DNA from: Companilactobacillus kedongensis | GTDB lineage: Bacteria > Bacillota > Bacilli > Lactobacillales > Lactobacillaceae | DNA: 64,000 bases | Reading direction: 5' to 3' | Assembly (NCBI RefSeq): GCF_003946625.1 | Contig: NZ_RHOR01000003.1 | Location: 112,813 to 176,812, forward strand | Shown: piece after piece, positions 44,713 to 53,086 of the stretch | How positions within the stretch are numbered: position 1 is the first letter of the stretch | Layout of the letters: the number at the start of each line of letters is the position of its first letter | Position numbers and translations under genes: made by a program | The notes under the pieces: model-generated | What the model was told of the DNA's origin: nothing | What the model saw: only the letters and a program-made list of their open reading frames with translations | Databases searched by the model: none

Positions 44713-45928
44713 ACTTTGGATAGTAACGTTTGAAACCTTTTTGAGACAAATTAAGTCGTGGAGTTTTGTGGCTTTAGTCTTGGGTCCATTCATTATTTTT
44801 GGAATCAGTATGGGAGCAGGCTATGCCAGTGCTAATGGTGCTGATAACAGTTCCAATATTGCTGTTATTAGTAAAGAGACAGAAATGCGCGAGCAATTTA
44901 TTAAAGCTAATAAAAGTTCAGTTGATAAGAAAGTCACCACAGTTGAAAATGCCAAAAAGGCCGTTAATAAAAATAAATTGGCTGGATATTTGATCCTGAA
45001 TGCTGATAAGAATCAGGTTAAGGCAACTTATTACGGTGCCAAGTCAATTGACAGTTCTTTAAAAACGAAGGTAATTGCGTTCACTAGTCAAGTTCAGCAA
45101 CAATTGAATTATGCTAAAGCTGGAATGACTATAGAACAAGTTCAGCAGTTACAGCACCAACCAACCTTTAAAGAAAAAATCTCTAAAAAAACAGGTACAG
45201 CTAAAGTTGCTAAGATTGTTTCTTTTTGGGTAACAGTGGGGATGGTTTATACGATTCTAGTTACATATACCGGAATAACTGCGCAAGAAATCGCCTCCGA
45301 AAAAGGTACCAAAATTATGGAGATTATTTTCTCCAGTACCACTGCCAGTAAGTATTTTATCGGAAAAGTCCTAGGAGTATTACTAGTCGTTTTGACACAG
45401 GTACTTATTTATCTAATCGGTGGTTGGGGCGGATATCTAATTGCCCAAAAAGCCTCAATGACTAAGGATTTCATGTCGCAATATCATACATTGATAGGCT
45501 CTGTTTTACATAATTTATTAAGTATTAATCTGGTTTTCTTGTTGTTAGGAGTGGTTATTTACACTATTTTGGCAGCGTTCAGCGGTGCACTAGTTACAAA
45601 GGCCGAAGATGCATCTAAGGCGGCCCAACCTGTGATAATGCTTAGTATATTGGCATTCATGGTGACATTCCCATTCCAAAACCATCTCGATGCCTTACCA
45701 GTTAAAATATTATCGTATGTACCATTTTTCTCATCGTATTTTATGCCAATGAGAGTTATTAATTCTGAGGCAAATATTTGGGAAATAGCTATATCATTAG
45801 GAATACTCATCTTGAGTATTGTTTTGATGACATTTTATATCAGCAAGATCTACCAGGGATTGATGTTACAAACCGATGATTCTAGTTTTTGGAAAAGATT
45901 CAAACGAGGATTGTCTTATAATAGATAA
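44705..45928 (+). CDS. ABC-2 exporter permease (NatB-like)
   Basis: This protein has 407 residues from the ATG at 44705 (AAGGCGGGTG before it, inside the ATPase gene). There is one N-terminal helix, a large extracytoplasmic loop (about 45-180), then five more helices, as in NatB and its relatives for Na+ or drug efflux. GITAQEIASEKGTKIMEII is the conserved cytoplasmic motif of this permease family. A terminator follows at 45949-45989. Confidence 0.88.
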   Translation: MNKLWIVTFETFLRQIKSWSFVALVLGPFIIFGISMGAGYASANGADNSSNIAVISKETEMREQFIKANKSSVDKKVTTVENAKKAVNKNKLAGYLILNADKNQVKATYYGAKSIDSSLKTKVIAFTSQVQQQLNYAKAGMTIEQVQQLQHQPTFKEKISKKTGTAKVAKIVSFWVTVGMVYTILVTYTGITAQEIASEKGTKIMEIIFSSTTASKYFIGKVLGVLLVVLTQVLIYLIGGWGGYLIAQKASMTKDFMSQYHTLIGSVLHNLLSINLVFLLLGVVIYTILAAFSGALVTKAEDASKAAQPVIMLSILAFMVTFPFQNHLDALPVKILSYVPFFSSYFMPMRVINSEANIWEIAISLGILILSIVLMTFYISKIYQGLMLQTDDSSFWKRFKRGLSYNR

Positions 45929-45948
45929 ATTGTATTTGGAGAATATAA

Positions 45949-45989
45949 AAATCCGTATTTGCACTTATTATGCAAATACGGATTTTTTT
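45949..45989 (+). terminator. Intrinsic terminator of the NatAB-like pair
   Basis: AAATCCGTATTTGCA pairs with TGCAAATACGGATTT, followed by T residues. Confidence 0.92.
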
Positions 45990-46001
45990 GTAGTCTTTGT
46001 T

Positions 46002-46059
46002 GAAACGCTTTTACGATAGGCAATGCTCAAGGTCTGAGCGCCTATCTTAACGCTCTCTA
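46002..46059 (-). repeat. Family A repeat, compact copy A3
   Basis: On the minus strand it begins at the TAG stop of glpF (TAGAGAGCG). The stem GATAGGC / GCCTATC and the conserved ACCTTGAGCATTGCC are present, but the long central hairpin of other copies is missing. It is a short or deleted version. Confidence 0.7.
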
Positions 46060-46776
46060 AAAGAACCAGCTACATATTTTAACAGCTAAAACTGCTCCAA
46101 GGATAGGGGCAACGACTGGAACCCAACTATATCTCCATTGTGATGAGCCTTTGTGTTTCAATGGCAACATAGCATGCAAGATACGTGGTCCAAGATCACG
46201 GGCAGGGTTTAGTGCTGGTCCAGTTGGTCCACCGAATGAAATAACCAAACACATAACTAAGAATCCTAATCCAATAAAGTCAGCACGGGGGTCAAGTTTA
46301 TCAGAAGTTAACATAACAGCACCGAATACTAAAAGGAATGTTCCGATGAATTCGTTGATGAATCCATTGATACGGCTGTTAGCAGCATCAATTGTTGAGA
46401 ATGTTCCCAAAACAGATTCTAGATTATCAGTTCTGTCATAATATGGCTTGTAGGCAGCTACGATCATGGCTTGACCGAAGATAGCACCTAGGAATTGAGC
46501 AATTAGATAAGGACCAACTTCGGCCCATGGAAATTCGTTGTTGATAGCTAATGCCAATGTCATAGCTGGATTAATTTGTCCGCCAGAGATTGGTCCAAAC
46601 ATCATGGCTGGAATCATAACACCAATACCATAACCAAAACCGATAAGGACCCAGCCACCATGGAAACCTTTAGTTCCCTTTAATTCAACGTTGGCAACTG
46701 AACCATTACCCAAAGCAACCATGATTGCAGTACCGATAAATTCTGCAATTAGGCGTGTTAATAATGAATAGTGCAT
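46057..46776 (-). CDS. glpF: Aquaglyceroporin
   Basis: This MIP family channel has 239 residues with six membrane helices. The two pore motifs are GGQINPAMTLALA and PALNPARDLGPR; the Asp after NPAR is typical of glycerol-conducting members. The start is MHYSLLTRLIAEFIG with GGGGTATT upstream. It passes glycerol, water or small solutes, possibly also lactic acid as in other lactic acid bacteria. Its TAG stop begins repeat A3. Confidence 0.93.
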   Translation of the reverse strand: MHYSLLTRLIAEFIGTAIMVALGNGSVANVELKGTKGFHGGWVLIGFGYGIGVMIPAMMFGPISGGQINPAMTLALAINNEFPWAEVGPYLIAQFLGAIFGQAMIVAAYKPYYDRTDNLESVLGTFSTIDAANSRINGFINEFIGTFLLVFGAVMLTSDKLDPRADFIGLGFLVMCLVISFGGPTGPALNPARDLGPRILHAMLPLKHKGSSQWRYSWVPVVAPILGAVLAVKICSWFF

Positions 46777-47100
46777 ATTTAATACCCCAGTAAAATTATT
46801 TCTCAAAACAACTTCAATTATTCATCAGTTAAAAAAATATATCAGAAATGGGATTAGATAGAATAAATTCATTAAAACATCTTGTCTTTAGTGATATAAC
46901 ATTACTTATACAATAAAAAATTGCTCCGCAAGGGGCAATCAGTTTTATTAACATAATGAATGAAATAAAGCAAATATTTGAGTTACGCATTTTATTGTAT
47001 CATACACTACCAAATGTTATAGACTAGTTATAGAAATAACCGATAATCACTATTTTGTGTTATTGTATAAAAAAATATTCCTAAGAAGTGGGGAAGCATA
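46777..47100. other. Gap between divergent glpF and the hydroxyacid dehydrogenase gene
   Basis: This AT-rich stretch holds a hairpin ATTGCTCCGCAAGGGGCAAT near 46919-46938 followed by CAGTTTTA, perhaps a short RNA or attenuator. Both divergent promoters should be here but no consensus pair stands out. Confidence 0.35.
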
Positions 47101-48045
47101 ATGAAAGTTTTAAGTTTAGTAGATTTAACAGATAAACAAAAACAAGAATTAGAAGAGATCAAAGGTGTAGATCTCAGCGTAGTTTCTGCAAAAAGTGCTA
47201 CCGCAGAAGATTTAAAAGGAGTAGAAGTCCTATTTGATTGGTCTAAGAGACTTCAAGATGACATTATAAGTAGTGAAACTTTGAATTGGATTCAAACCAT
47301 TCGTGCCGGAGTGGATGCATTACCTTTAAGAGCACTAGACGAAAAAGGAATTATGTTGACGACCGGATCAGGTGCTAATTCAATCAATATTGCCGAGCAA
47401 GCTTTGACATATATGTTGATGTTTGAACGCAGTATGAATCTATCAACATGGGACCAAACCAAAAAAGTTTGGCACCGTGAGAAGAAGTATGATGAAGTTT
47501 ACAACAAGACAGTTATGTTAGTTGGAGTAGGTCATATCGGAAGTCAACTAGCTCAATATGCTAAAGCATTAGGAATGCACACGATCGGTGTTAGACATTC
47601 TGACAAAGATTTGCCAAATATCGACAAAATGGTAGCTATGAAAGATATCGACAAGCATCTTAAAGAAGCTGATTTTGTAGTAAATTCATTACCAGATACA
47701 GCAGATACAGAAAAAATGTTCAATAAAGAATTCTTCCAAAAGATGGCTAAAACTGCATACTTCATTAGCATTGGCCGTGGAAAATCAACAAGTACAGATG
47801 ATTTAGTTGAAGCACTTCAGACAAAAGAAATCGCCGGAGCCGGATTAGACGTAGTTGATCCCGAACCATTGAATGAAGACAGCCCACTTTGGGATATGAA
47901 GAACGTGATCTTAACACCACATAATGCAGGCAGAAGCGTTCATTATGAAGAAAGAGCCTTCAAGATCTTTAAGAAGAATTTGAAATCTTATATCGAAAAT
48001 GGCGAAGTCGTTGAGAATTTAGTTAGTTATAGTAAAGGTTATTAG
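47101..48045 (+). CDS. D-2-hydroxyacid dehydrogenase family protein
   Basis: This protein has 314 residues. The NAD(P) motif GVGHIGSQLAQYAKALGM lies at about 141-158, the catalytic Arg in SIGRGKS, Glu in VDPEPLN and His in LTPHNAG. This is the phosphoglycerate dehydrogenase-like fold without an ACT domain, so it is likely a 2-ketoacid reductase rather than SerA; a true serA lies at 51389. AAGTGGGG precedes the ATG. Its TAG stop begins repeat A5. Confidence 0.87.
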   Translation: MKVLSLVDLTDKQKQELEEIKGVDLSVVSAKSATAEDLKGVEVLFDWSKRLQDDIISSETLNWIQTIRAGVDALPLRALDEKGIMLTTGSGANSINIAEQALTYMLMFERSMNLSTWDQTKKVWHREKKYDEVYNKTVMLVGVGHIGSQLAQYAKALGMHTIGVRHSDKDLPNIDKMVAMKDIDKHLKEADFVVNSLPDTADTEKMFNKEFFQKMAKTAYFISIGRGKSTSTDDLVEALQTKEIAGAGLDVVDPEPLNEDSPLWDMKNVILTPHNAGRSVHYEERAFKIFKKNLKSYIENGEVVENLVSYSKGY

Positions 48046-48164
48046 AGAGAGCGCAAGGAGGACGGTCATAACTTGAGCATTACCTAGATTAACGGAGATG
48101 GCGGGTTATGCCATATTCGTTAATCGTAGTAAGCGCAGAGTTTTGTCCTCCTGGAGCTCGTTTA
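48043..48164 (+). repeat. Family A structured repeat, copy A5
   Basis: It begins at the TAG stop (TAGAGAGAGCG). The outer arms CAAGGAGGAC and GTCCTCCTG pair. The core has CTTGAGCATTACC and GTAGTAAGCGCAG around a long hairpin (GATTAACGGAGATGGC / GCCATATTCGTTAATC). It ends AGCTCGTTTA. Repeat B9 follows directly. Confidence 0.88.
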
Positions 48165-48180
48165 TGAAATACCACCTCCA

Positions 48181-48340
48181 AAACCTAGAAAGTCGCCAAC
48201 TATGGGACCGATGTGAACCAAAGACTCCCATCTTAATTTCAAGCTTTGTTATCTCAAATCTCGAAGTAGTCCATTCTGTAAGCATGGCTTTGCCGCACTA
48301 ACAGAATTTTCACAGCTGGCGAACTCCCCAGTTCCTTCCA
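48181..48340 (+). repeat. Family B repeat, degenerate copy B9 (plus orientation)
   Basis: AGTCGCC / GGCGAACT remains of the outer stem, and P2 (TTCTGTAAGCATGG-like / CTAACAGAA) is recognisable, as is the core CAAGCTTTG...TCAAATCTCGAAGT of P3. P4 is weak. It faces B10. Identification rests on order and partial identity. Confidence 0.65.
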
Positions 48341-48369
48341 ACTAAATAATTAAGATAAATAAAAATTAT

Positions 48370-48412
48370 AAAGGCATGACGTCAGTATTATCTGGATAGT
48401 CATGCCTTTATG
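48370..48412. terminator. Hairpin between B9 and B10
   Basis: AAAGGCATGAC pairs with GTCATGCCTTT. The T run is short, so termination is likely weak on the plus strand. Confidence 0.5.
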
Positions 48413-48506
48413 CTTTAAAAATATAAAAAACATAAAGTATACAATTTCTTAATATTAAGACGGTATACTAAAAGGGTAGTATTTATACATTCAATGATAG
48501 AAATTA

Positions 48507-48680
48507 GCCGTAGGAATCAAGTAATGGAACCAGTTGCGCAAGTGGCGTTAGAAGGTGGTTTTCCTTCTTACACCACCGACGATTCTGAGATTTGCGTAAG
48601 CAAAGCTCAAAATCGAGTTACAAGACCAAGGCTTGGAACGCTCGCGTAACAGGTGGAATTATTTGATACCGAAGGCGGCC
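48507..48680 (-). repeat. Family B structured repeat, copy B10 (minus orientation)
   Basis: The left arm GCCGTAGGAATCAAGTAATGG and right arm GGAATTATTTGATACCGAAGGC pair. P2 is GTGGCGTTAGAAGG / CCTTCTTACACCAC, P3 is CGATTCTGAGATTTGC, loop GTAA, GCAAAGCTCAAAATCG, P4 is weak (GTTACAAG / CTTGGAAC) around ACCAAGG. It lies 36 bp before the next gene. Confidence 0.92.
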
Positions 48681-48715
48681 ATTTTTAGAAACTATAAAAC
48701 ATTTAAGAGGGAATA

Positions 48716-49117
48716 ATGAATCAAATACTAGTTATCATGACACTTATTTGGCTGCTGATAACAGCCGTATTTCTAGGACTTAGCTTGATTCAAAGCGTAT
48801 TAGAGCTTAAATATAATTTAACATCGGATAAAGATGGTCGTGCTGATCTATTGGACTTGAAGGAGAATTTTGTCAATGTTCATCAAACAGCCGGTATAGT
48901 TGTTTCGATCCTAATAATGATTATTTTTTCAGTACAAATAGGACAAACATGGGATATCTCCGTATCTCAAGCCTTAAAGATGCTGTTAACGGCTGATTTT
49001 ACCAGCAAAATAACTTGGCTGATCGTTTTTGTTTTGTATAATTTATACGCTATTGTAAGTTCGTTTTATTTATTCATTCAAAATAATCATCTGAATAAGA
49101 TTCTAAAAAAACAATAA
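48716..49117 (+). CDS. Three-helix membrane protein of unknown function
   Basis: This protein has 133 residues with membrane helices at about 5-30, 58-77 and 99-123. The loop after helix 1 is hydrophilic (KYNLTSDKDGRADLLDLKENF). AGAGGGAA precedes the ATG. No family was recognised. A bidirectional terminator follows. Confidence 0.7.
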   Translation: MNQILVIMTLIWLLITAVFLGLSLIQSVLELKYNLTSDKDGRADLLDLKENFVNVHQTAGIVVSILIMIIFSVQIGQTWDISVSQALKMLLTADFTSKITWLIVFVLYNLYAIVSSFYLFIQNNHLNKILKKQ

Positions 49118-49119
49118 CT

Positions 49120-49164
49120 AAATAGCACGCTGATTAGTGATTTCACTAATCGGCGTGCTATTTT
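49120..49164. terminator. Bidirectional terminator
   Basis: AATAGCACGC pairs with GCGTGCTATT, and GATTAGTGA with TCACTAATC. It lies between convergent genes. Confidence 0.88.
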
Positions 49165-49417
49165 ACTTCACTTCAACAAAAATTGCTCGTTCATCGTAGT
49201 TATTTATATCGTCATCCAAAATAATATTAGGGGCGATGTTGATGGCTTTTTGATCACCAAGGACTGTGATCCTGTTTAGTCGAAAAACATGATAAAGGAT
49301 CGGCAAATATTCTGACGCAATATCAATGCTGAGAATGATCTTCTCGAGTTCTGGTCTCAAAATAAGTTTTTTTGCATCTTCTAGAGTTGTCGATTTACCA
49401 ATTTCTAATTCTGACAT
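49163..49417 (-). CDS. Hypothetical protein downstream of a phosphatase
   Basis: This soluble protein has 84 residues; the family was not recognised. It starts MSELEIGKSTTLEDAKK, 8 bp after the phosphatase stop, so the two are co-transcribed. The ribosome site (AGAGAGCGTAGG) overlaps the end of the phosphatase gene. Confidence 0.65.
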   Translation of the reverse strand: MSELEIGKSTTLEDAKKLILRPELEKIILSIDIASEYLPILYHVFRLNRITVLGDQKAINIAPNIILDDDINNYDERAIFVEVK

Positions 49418-49425
49418 AATATTTC

Positions 49426-50046
49426 CTACGCTCTCTGACGATTATAGTATTTCAAATAATATCTACGATTTTCGCCCAAGACAATCAGTTTAGTTACGCT
49501 GGCATTGTCAGGCTCGGGGATCATCATCGGGTTATCTGGATGGAATAAGCCCAGCATAGCAGCTTTGATAGCAAATCCATGTGTTACCAGTAGTATTTTT
49601 TGATCTGGAAATTTCTTAGCGGTCTCAACTAAAAATTCTTTAACACGATCGGCAACCTCGTCAAATGTTTCGCCATGGGTCGCTTCTTTGACATAGCTTG
49701 GTAAAACATCTTGTACGTACGGATCAAATAGTTCAGGGTAGTCAGCTTTTAAGTCATCATTTTTTAATCCATCCCACTGTCCATAAGAAATTTCGATCAA
49801 TCTTTTGTCAGTTGAAACAGGTAAATCATAACCATCATTTAAAATATTAGTTGTTTCCAAAGTTCTAAAAAGAGGACTGCTAATAATTTGATCAAAATTA
49901 GAAATATCGAAAGTTTCGTGTAATTTTCCTACTTGTGCTTTTCCGACTTCAGTTAAATGTGTCATTTCGCTATTAATGCTGCCTTGCTTGATGCCAGTAG
50001 CATTAGCGGTAGTTTGACCATGTCTTACTAGATAAAATTCTGTCAT
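49426..50046 (-). CDS. Histidine phosphatase family protein (phosphoglycerate mutase-like)
   Basis: This protein has 206 residues. The RHG motif is FYLVRHGQTTANA; the second histidine is in LLVTHGFAIKAA and SYGQWDG is typical. It is more likely a general phosphatase than the glycolytic mutase. A weak GAGGAAT site precedes the ATG. It is divergent from the serCA leader, whose promoter lies within the 90-bp gap. Confidence 0.87.
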   Translation of the reverse strand: MTEFYLVRHGQTTANATGIKQGSINSEMTHLTEVGKAQVGKLHETFDISNFDQIISSPLFRTLETTNILNDGYDLPVSTDKRLIEISYGQWDGLKNDDLKADYPELFDPYVQDVLPSYVKEATHGETFDEVADRVKEFLVETAKKFPDQKILLVTHGFAIKAAMLGLFHPDNPMMIPEPDNASVTKLIVLGENRRYYLKYYNRQRA

Positions 50047-50075
50047 TTAAATTCCTCATTTTCTGTATCCTGATA

Positions 50076-50104
50076 TTGACACTTTAATCATTCATTGTTA
50101 GAAT
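50076..50104 (+). promoter_or_regulatory. Sigma-A promoter of the serC-serA leader
   Basis: TTGACA at 50076-50081 and TAGAAT at 50099-50104, with a 17-bp spacer. The leader peptide start is 31 bp further on. Confidence 0.85.
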
Positions 50105-50134
50105 GTTTCTAAATTAATTGGAGGATTACTAATT

Positions 50135-50197
50135 ATGTTAGAACAATTTCATTTTATCTTAATAAGCTCCTCCTTGTCTACATGGTTATCCGTGTAG
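50135..50197 (+). CDS. Serine-rich leader peptide of serC-serA
   Basis: This is a 20-codon open frame with a GGAGG site 11 bp before its ATG. The peptide reads MLEQFHFILI followed by SSSLSTWLSV: five of its last ten residues are serine, including three in a row. This is the plan of an attenuation leader that senses charged tRNA-Ser, placed in front of serine synthesis genes. The frame, its promoter and the downstream terminator are seen directly. The mechanism is an inference. Confidence 0.75.
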   Translation: MLEQFHFILISSSLSTWLSV

Positions 50198-50297
50198 GCT
50201 TATTTACGATTAGCCGCATGGATTTCAAGTAATTGAAAACTGTGGGGCAATAAATGTACTGACGTAGTCCCCACAGTTGTCTGTGGGGACTTTTTTA
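50161..50297 (+). promoter_or_regulatory. Attenuator with alternative hairpins before serC
   Basis: A first hairpin (AATAAG / CTTATT with CTACA / TGTAG, 50161-50204) covers the serine codons. AACTGTGGGG at 50238-50247 can pair with CCCCACAGTT at 50269-50278, which would prevent the terminator GTCCCCACAG / CTGTGGGGAC plus six T at 50267-50296. Antiterminator and terminator share the CCCCACAG strand, so they are mutually exclusive. Confidence 0.8.
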
Positions 50298-50318
50298 TAC
50301 TTTGAAAGGGATGAAGAT

Positions 50319-51389
50319 ATGTCAGTATATAATTTTGCAGCTGGTCCAGCCATGTTGCCAACAAGTGTTATCAACCAAATTAAGGGTGATTTACCATCGT
50401 TTAACGATTCAGGAATGAGTGTAATGGAGATCTCCCATCGCTCTGATCTCTTTGAAAATATAATCGACGAAGCTAAAACAAATTTACGAGCTTTATTAAA
50501 TCTATCTGATGATTACGAAATATTATTTTTGCAAGGCGGTGCCACGACACAGTTTACGACAATACCGTTAAACATTGCTAAGACTAAACATATTGGATTG
50601 GTCGATACAGGTCACTGGGCTGTCAGAGCACAGGAAGAAGCGCAAAAGGTTGGTATTACAGTCGATACAATTGCTTCATCAAAGGATAACCAATATCACA
50701 ATATTCCTAAAATCGAACAACCGCAACAGTCATTAGATTATATTCACTTGACGACTAATAATACGATCGAAGGTACAGCTTACAAGCAATTGCCTGATCT
50801 CAAACATTTGGTATTAGACGTATCTTCTAACTTCTTAGCTCAAGAGTATCAATTCAATAATACTGATGTGATTTATGGTGGAGCACAAAAAAATCTTGGT
50901 ATTGCCGGCTTGACTATCGTAATAATTCGCAAAGATTTAATCACTGAAACTAATTTACCAAGTATGTGGAATTATCAAATCCTCGCCAAAAAGAATTCAA
51001 TGTTGAACACGCCGCCGGTATTTGCTATCTATGTTGCTGATCTAGTCTTGAAGTGGCTCAAAGATCTTGGAGGCGTGCCGGAAATTGAGAAGCGTAATCG
51101 TCAAAAATCAGGTTTGGTTTATGACTTTTTAGACAATTCAAAACTATTCAACAATCCAGTTGAAAAAACTTCGCGTTCACTGACAAACCTAGTCTTTAGT
51201 ACAGGAGATCCAGAACTAGATGCCAAATTCATTGCACAAGCTAAAGAGAATAATTTAGTTAATTTAAAGGGTCATCGTTTAGTCGGTGGTATGCGTGCCA
51301 GTTTATACAATGCAATGCCATATGACGGCGCTAAAACTTTAGTAGATTTCTTAGAAAAATTTGAAAAAGAAAACAGGAGGATACGCTAA
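50319..51389 (+). CDS. serC: Phosphoserine aminotransferase
   Basis: This PLP enzyme has 356 residues and makes 3-phosphoserine from phosphohydroxypyruvate and glutamate. It starts MSVYNFAAGPAMLPTSV, with GAAAGGG before the ATG. Motifs FLQGGATTQF and VIYGGAQKNLGIAGLTIVI (PLP lysine) are present. The serA start overlaps its stop by one base (TAATG). It is governed by the serine leader attenuator. Confidence 0.95.
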   Translation: MSVYNFAAGPAMLPTSVINQIKGDLPSFNDSGMSVMEISHRSDLFENIIDEAKTNLRALLNLSDDYEILFLQGGATTQFTTIPLNIAKTKHIGLVDTGHWAVRAQEEAQKVGITVDTIASSKDNQYHNIPKIEQPQQSLDYIHLTTNNTIEGTAYKQLPDLKHLVLDVSSNFLAQEYQFNNTDVIYGGAQKNLGIAGLTIVIIRKDLITETNLPSMWNYQILAKKNSMLNTPPVFAIYVADLVLKWLKDLGGVPEIEKRNRQKSGLVYDFLDNSKLFNNPVEKTSRSLTNLVFSTGDPELDAKFIAQAKENNLVNLKGHRLVGGMRASLYNAMPYDGAKTLVDFLEKFEKENRRIR

Positions 51390-52549
51390 TGTATCAAATT
51401 AAAACTTTCAATGCTATCGCTGATAAAGGGCTAAATACTTTTACGCCAGAATATACAATCAATCAACCAGATAATCCTGATGCTTATCTGATCCGCTCGG
51501 TAAATTTGCTCAAAGCACAGTTTCCGGCAACTTTAAAAGTCATTGCTCGAGCTGGTGCCGGAGTGAACAACATTCCTATCAAAAATGCGACTGACCATGG
51601 AATTGCCGTTTTCAATACTCCCGGAAGCAATGCTAATGCAGTCAAGGAACTAGTGATCTCGATGATGATCGCCACAGCTAGAAAGGTATTTGCGGCCTAT
51701 GACTATTCGCATCAAAACATTAATGCCGATATATCTAAGCAAGTTGAATACGACAAAGCTAAATTTAATGGAACCGAATTATTTGGAAAGAACCTCTTGG
51801 TCGTAGGACTCGGCAATGTGGGCTCATTAGTCGCCAATGAGGCCGTTAATTTGGGAATGAATGTTAGTGGATACGATCCGTATTTATCAGCTGACTCGGC
51901 TTGGAAAATCAATAATCGAGTACATCGCCTAACTAACCTTCAACAAGCATTAAAAAATGCCGATTATGTGACGATACATGTACCTAAGAATAAAGAAACA
52001 ATTGGGCTTATTTCCAACGCAGAGATCAAAGCCATGAAGGATCAAGTTGTTTTATTCAATTATGCACGTGGGGGGATCGTTGATAATAAGGCTGTTGTGG
52101 ACAATCTTGGTATAAAGATCCAATTCTACTGTACTGACTTTGGCGATGATGTTATTGCTGATAATCCTCGAGTTATCACGACACCCCATATTGGTGGATC
52201 AACACTTGAAGCTGAAGACAACGGAGCAATCAAAGCTGCCAATACGATCATGAATTTTTTGGAAAATGGTGACACGGTCAATGCGGTCAATCTTCCCGGT
52301 ATGAAGTTACCGTTCAATGCACCATATCGTTTTACTATCATGCATCGAAATATTCCTAATATGGTGGGACAGATCACGACACACCTAGCCAAAGCACACG
52401 TCAATATAAACAATATGGCCAATGCCGCAAAGGATGAATCAGCTTATACAGTTATAGATGTTGATAATTTAAATTATAAGGATCAGATCATAAATCAGAT
52501 TCAAAAGATACCGGAAGTACGCAGAGTCAGACTGATCGAACACAGGTAA
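51389..52549 (+). CDS. serA: D-3-phosphoglycerate dehydrogenase
   Basis: This protein has 386 residues. NAD-binding VVGLGNVGSLVANEAVNLGM, catalytic Arg in NYARGGIVDN and His in TTPHIGGSTLEAE. The C-terminal ACT domain starts near RFTIMHRNIPNMVGQITTHLAKAHVNI and probably binds serine. GGAGGATACGC precedes the ATG. With serC it supplies serine from glycolysis. No serB was found in the window. Confidence 0.94.
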   Translation: MYQIKTFNAIADKGLNTFTPEYTINQPDNPDAYLIRSVNLLKAQFPATLKVIARAGAGVNNIPIKNATDHGIAVFNTPGSNANAVKELVISMMIATARKVFAAYDYSHQNINADISKQVEYDKAKFNGTELFGKNLLVVGLGNVGSLVANEAVNLGMNVSGYDPYLSADSAWKINNRVHRLTNLQQALKNADYVTIHVPKNKETIGLISNAEIKAMKDQVVLFNYARGGIVDNKAVVDNLGIKIQFYCTDFGDDVIADNPRVITTPHIGGSTLEAEDNGAIKAANTIMNFLENGDTVNAVNLPGMKLPFNAPYRFTIMHRNIPNMVGQITTHLAKAHVNINNMANAAKDESAYTVIDVDNLNYKDQIINQIQKIPEVRRVRLIEHR

Positions 52550-52603
52550 AAAATTATTGTTTCGCTTCGAAATATGTTAAAACAATGTCAAAGGGGCGAG
52601 CTT

Positions 52604-52885
52604 ATGTATAAAGTTTTAGTCGTACTACACGAAGGTGACGATTATATTCGTATGAACAAGGTTTACGTAGAGAATATGCCGGTTGCCGGTCAGTATATTA
52701 TCCATTCGGATGGGTTGGCATATTATGTTGAAGAAGTGACCTCTTTTGTGGGTTATGTCAGCAGTAAAGGTGCTACAACAATTTTAGTTGTTCATCCAGC
52801 ACCTAAAGATTCTGCGGTAAATCATTTGTACGGTATGAATATTGAGAAAGACTTAGATGATCCTGAGTATAATAATCATGATTAA
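52604..52885 (+). CDS. Hypothetical protein downstream of serA
   Basis: This soluble protein has 93 residues and starts MYKVLVVLHEGDDYIRMNKV after AAGGGGCGAG. The family was not recognised. It is 54 bp after serA and shares its terminator (52904-52940), so it may be the third gene of the serine operon. Confidence 0.7.
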   Translation: MYKVLVVLHEGDDYIRMNKVYVENMPVAGQYIIHSDGLAYYVEEVTSFVGYVSSKGATTILVVHPAPKDSAVNHLYGMNIEKDLDDPEYNNHD

Positions 52886-52903
52886 ATTTTTGTTGTTTAA
52901 TTA

Positions 52904-52940
52904 AAAAGACTTTATTGACTGATAATAAAGCCTTTTTTTA
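52904..52940 (+). terminator. Intrinsic terminator of the serCA unit
   Basis: AAGACTTTATT pairs with AATAAAGCCTT with one mismatch, followed by seven T. Confidence 0.78.
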
Positions 52941-52984
52941 TTAGTATAAAATTATAAAATTTAATTTTATTATAAAAAAACTGT

Positions 52985-53012
52985 TTGAATTCTAAGCAAG
53001 TAGTTGTACAAT
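52985..53012 (+). promoter_or_regulatory. Promoter of carA-carB
   Basis: TTGAAT at 52985-52990 and TACAAT at 53007-53012, with a 16-bp spacer. The start codon is 75 bp further on. No PyrR or T-box element is recognised in that leader. Confidence 0.6.
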
Positions 53013-53086
53013 CTTAACAATCACGGTTTAAATTAAAAGTGTGATAAATCATTTTAAGGTCAATTTATTCAAGAAAGGGTGAAACA

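Noticed and set aside
46001..46014. CcpA (cre)-like sequence TGAAACGCTTTTAC
   Set aside because: It lies at the end of repeat A3, downstream of both adjacent genes, so a role in their promoters is unlikely.
47101..48045. This dehydrogenase as SerA
   Set aside because: It lacks the ACT domain and a serA with ACT domain lies next to serC at 51389.
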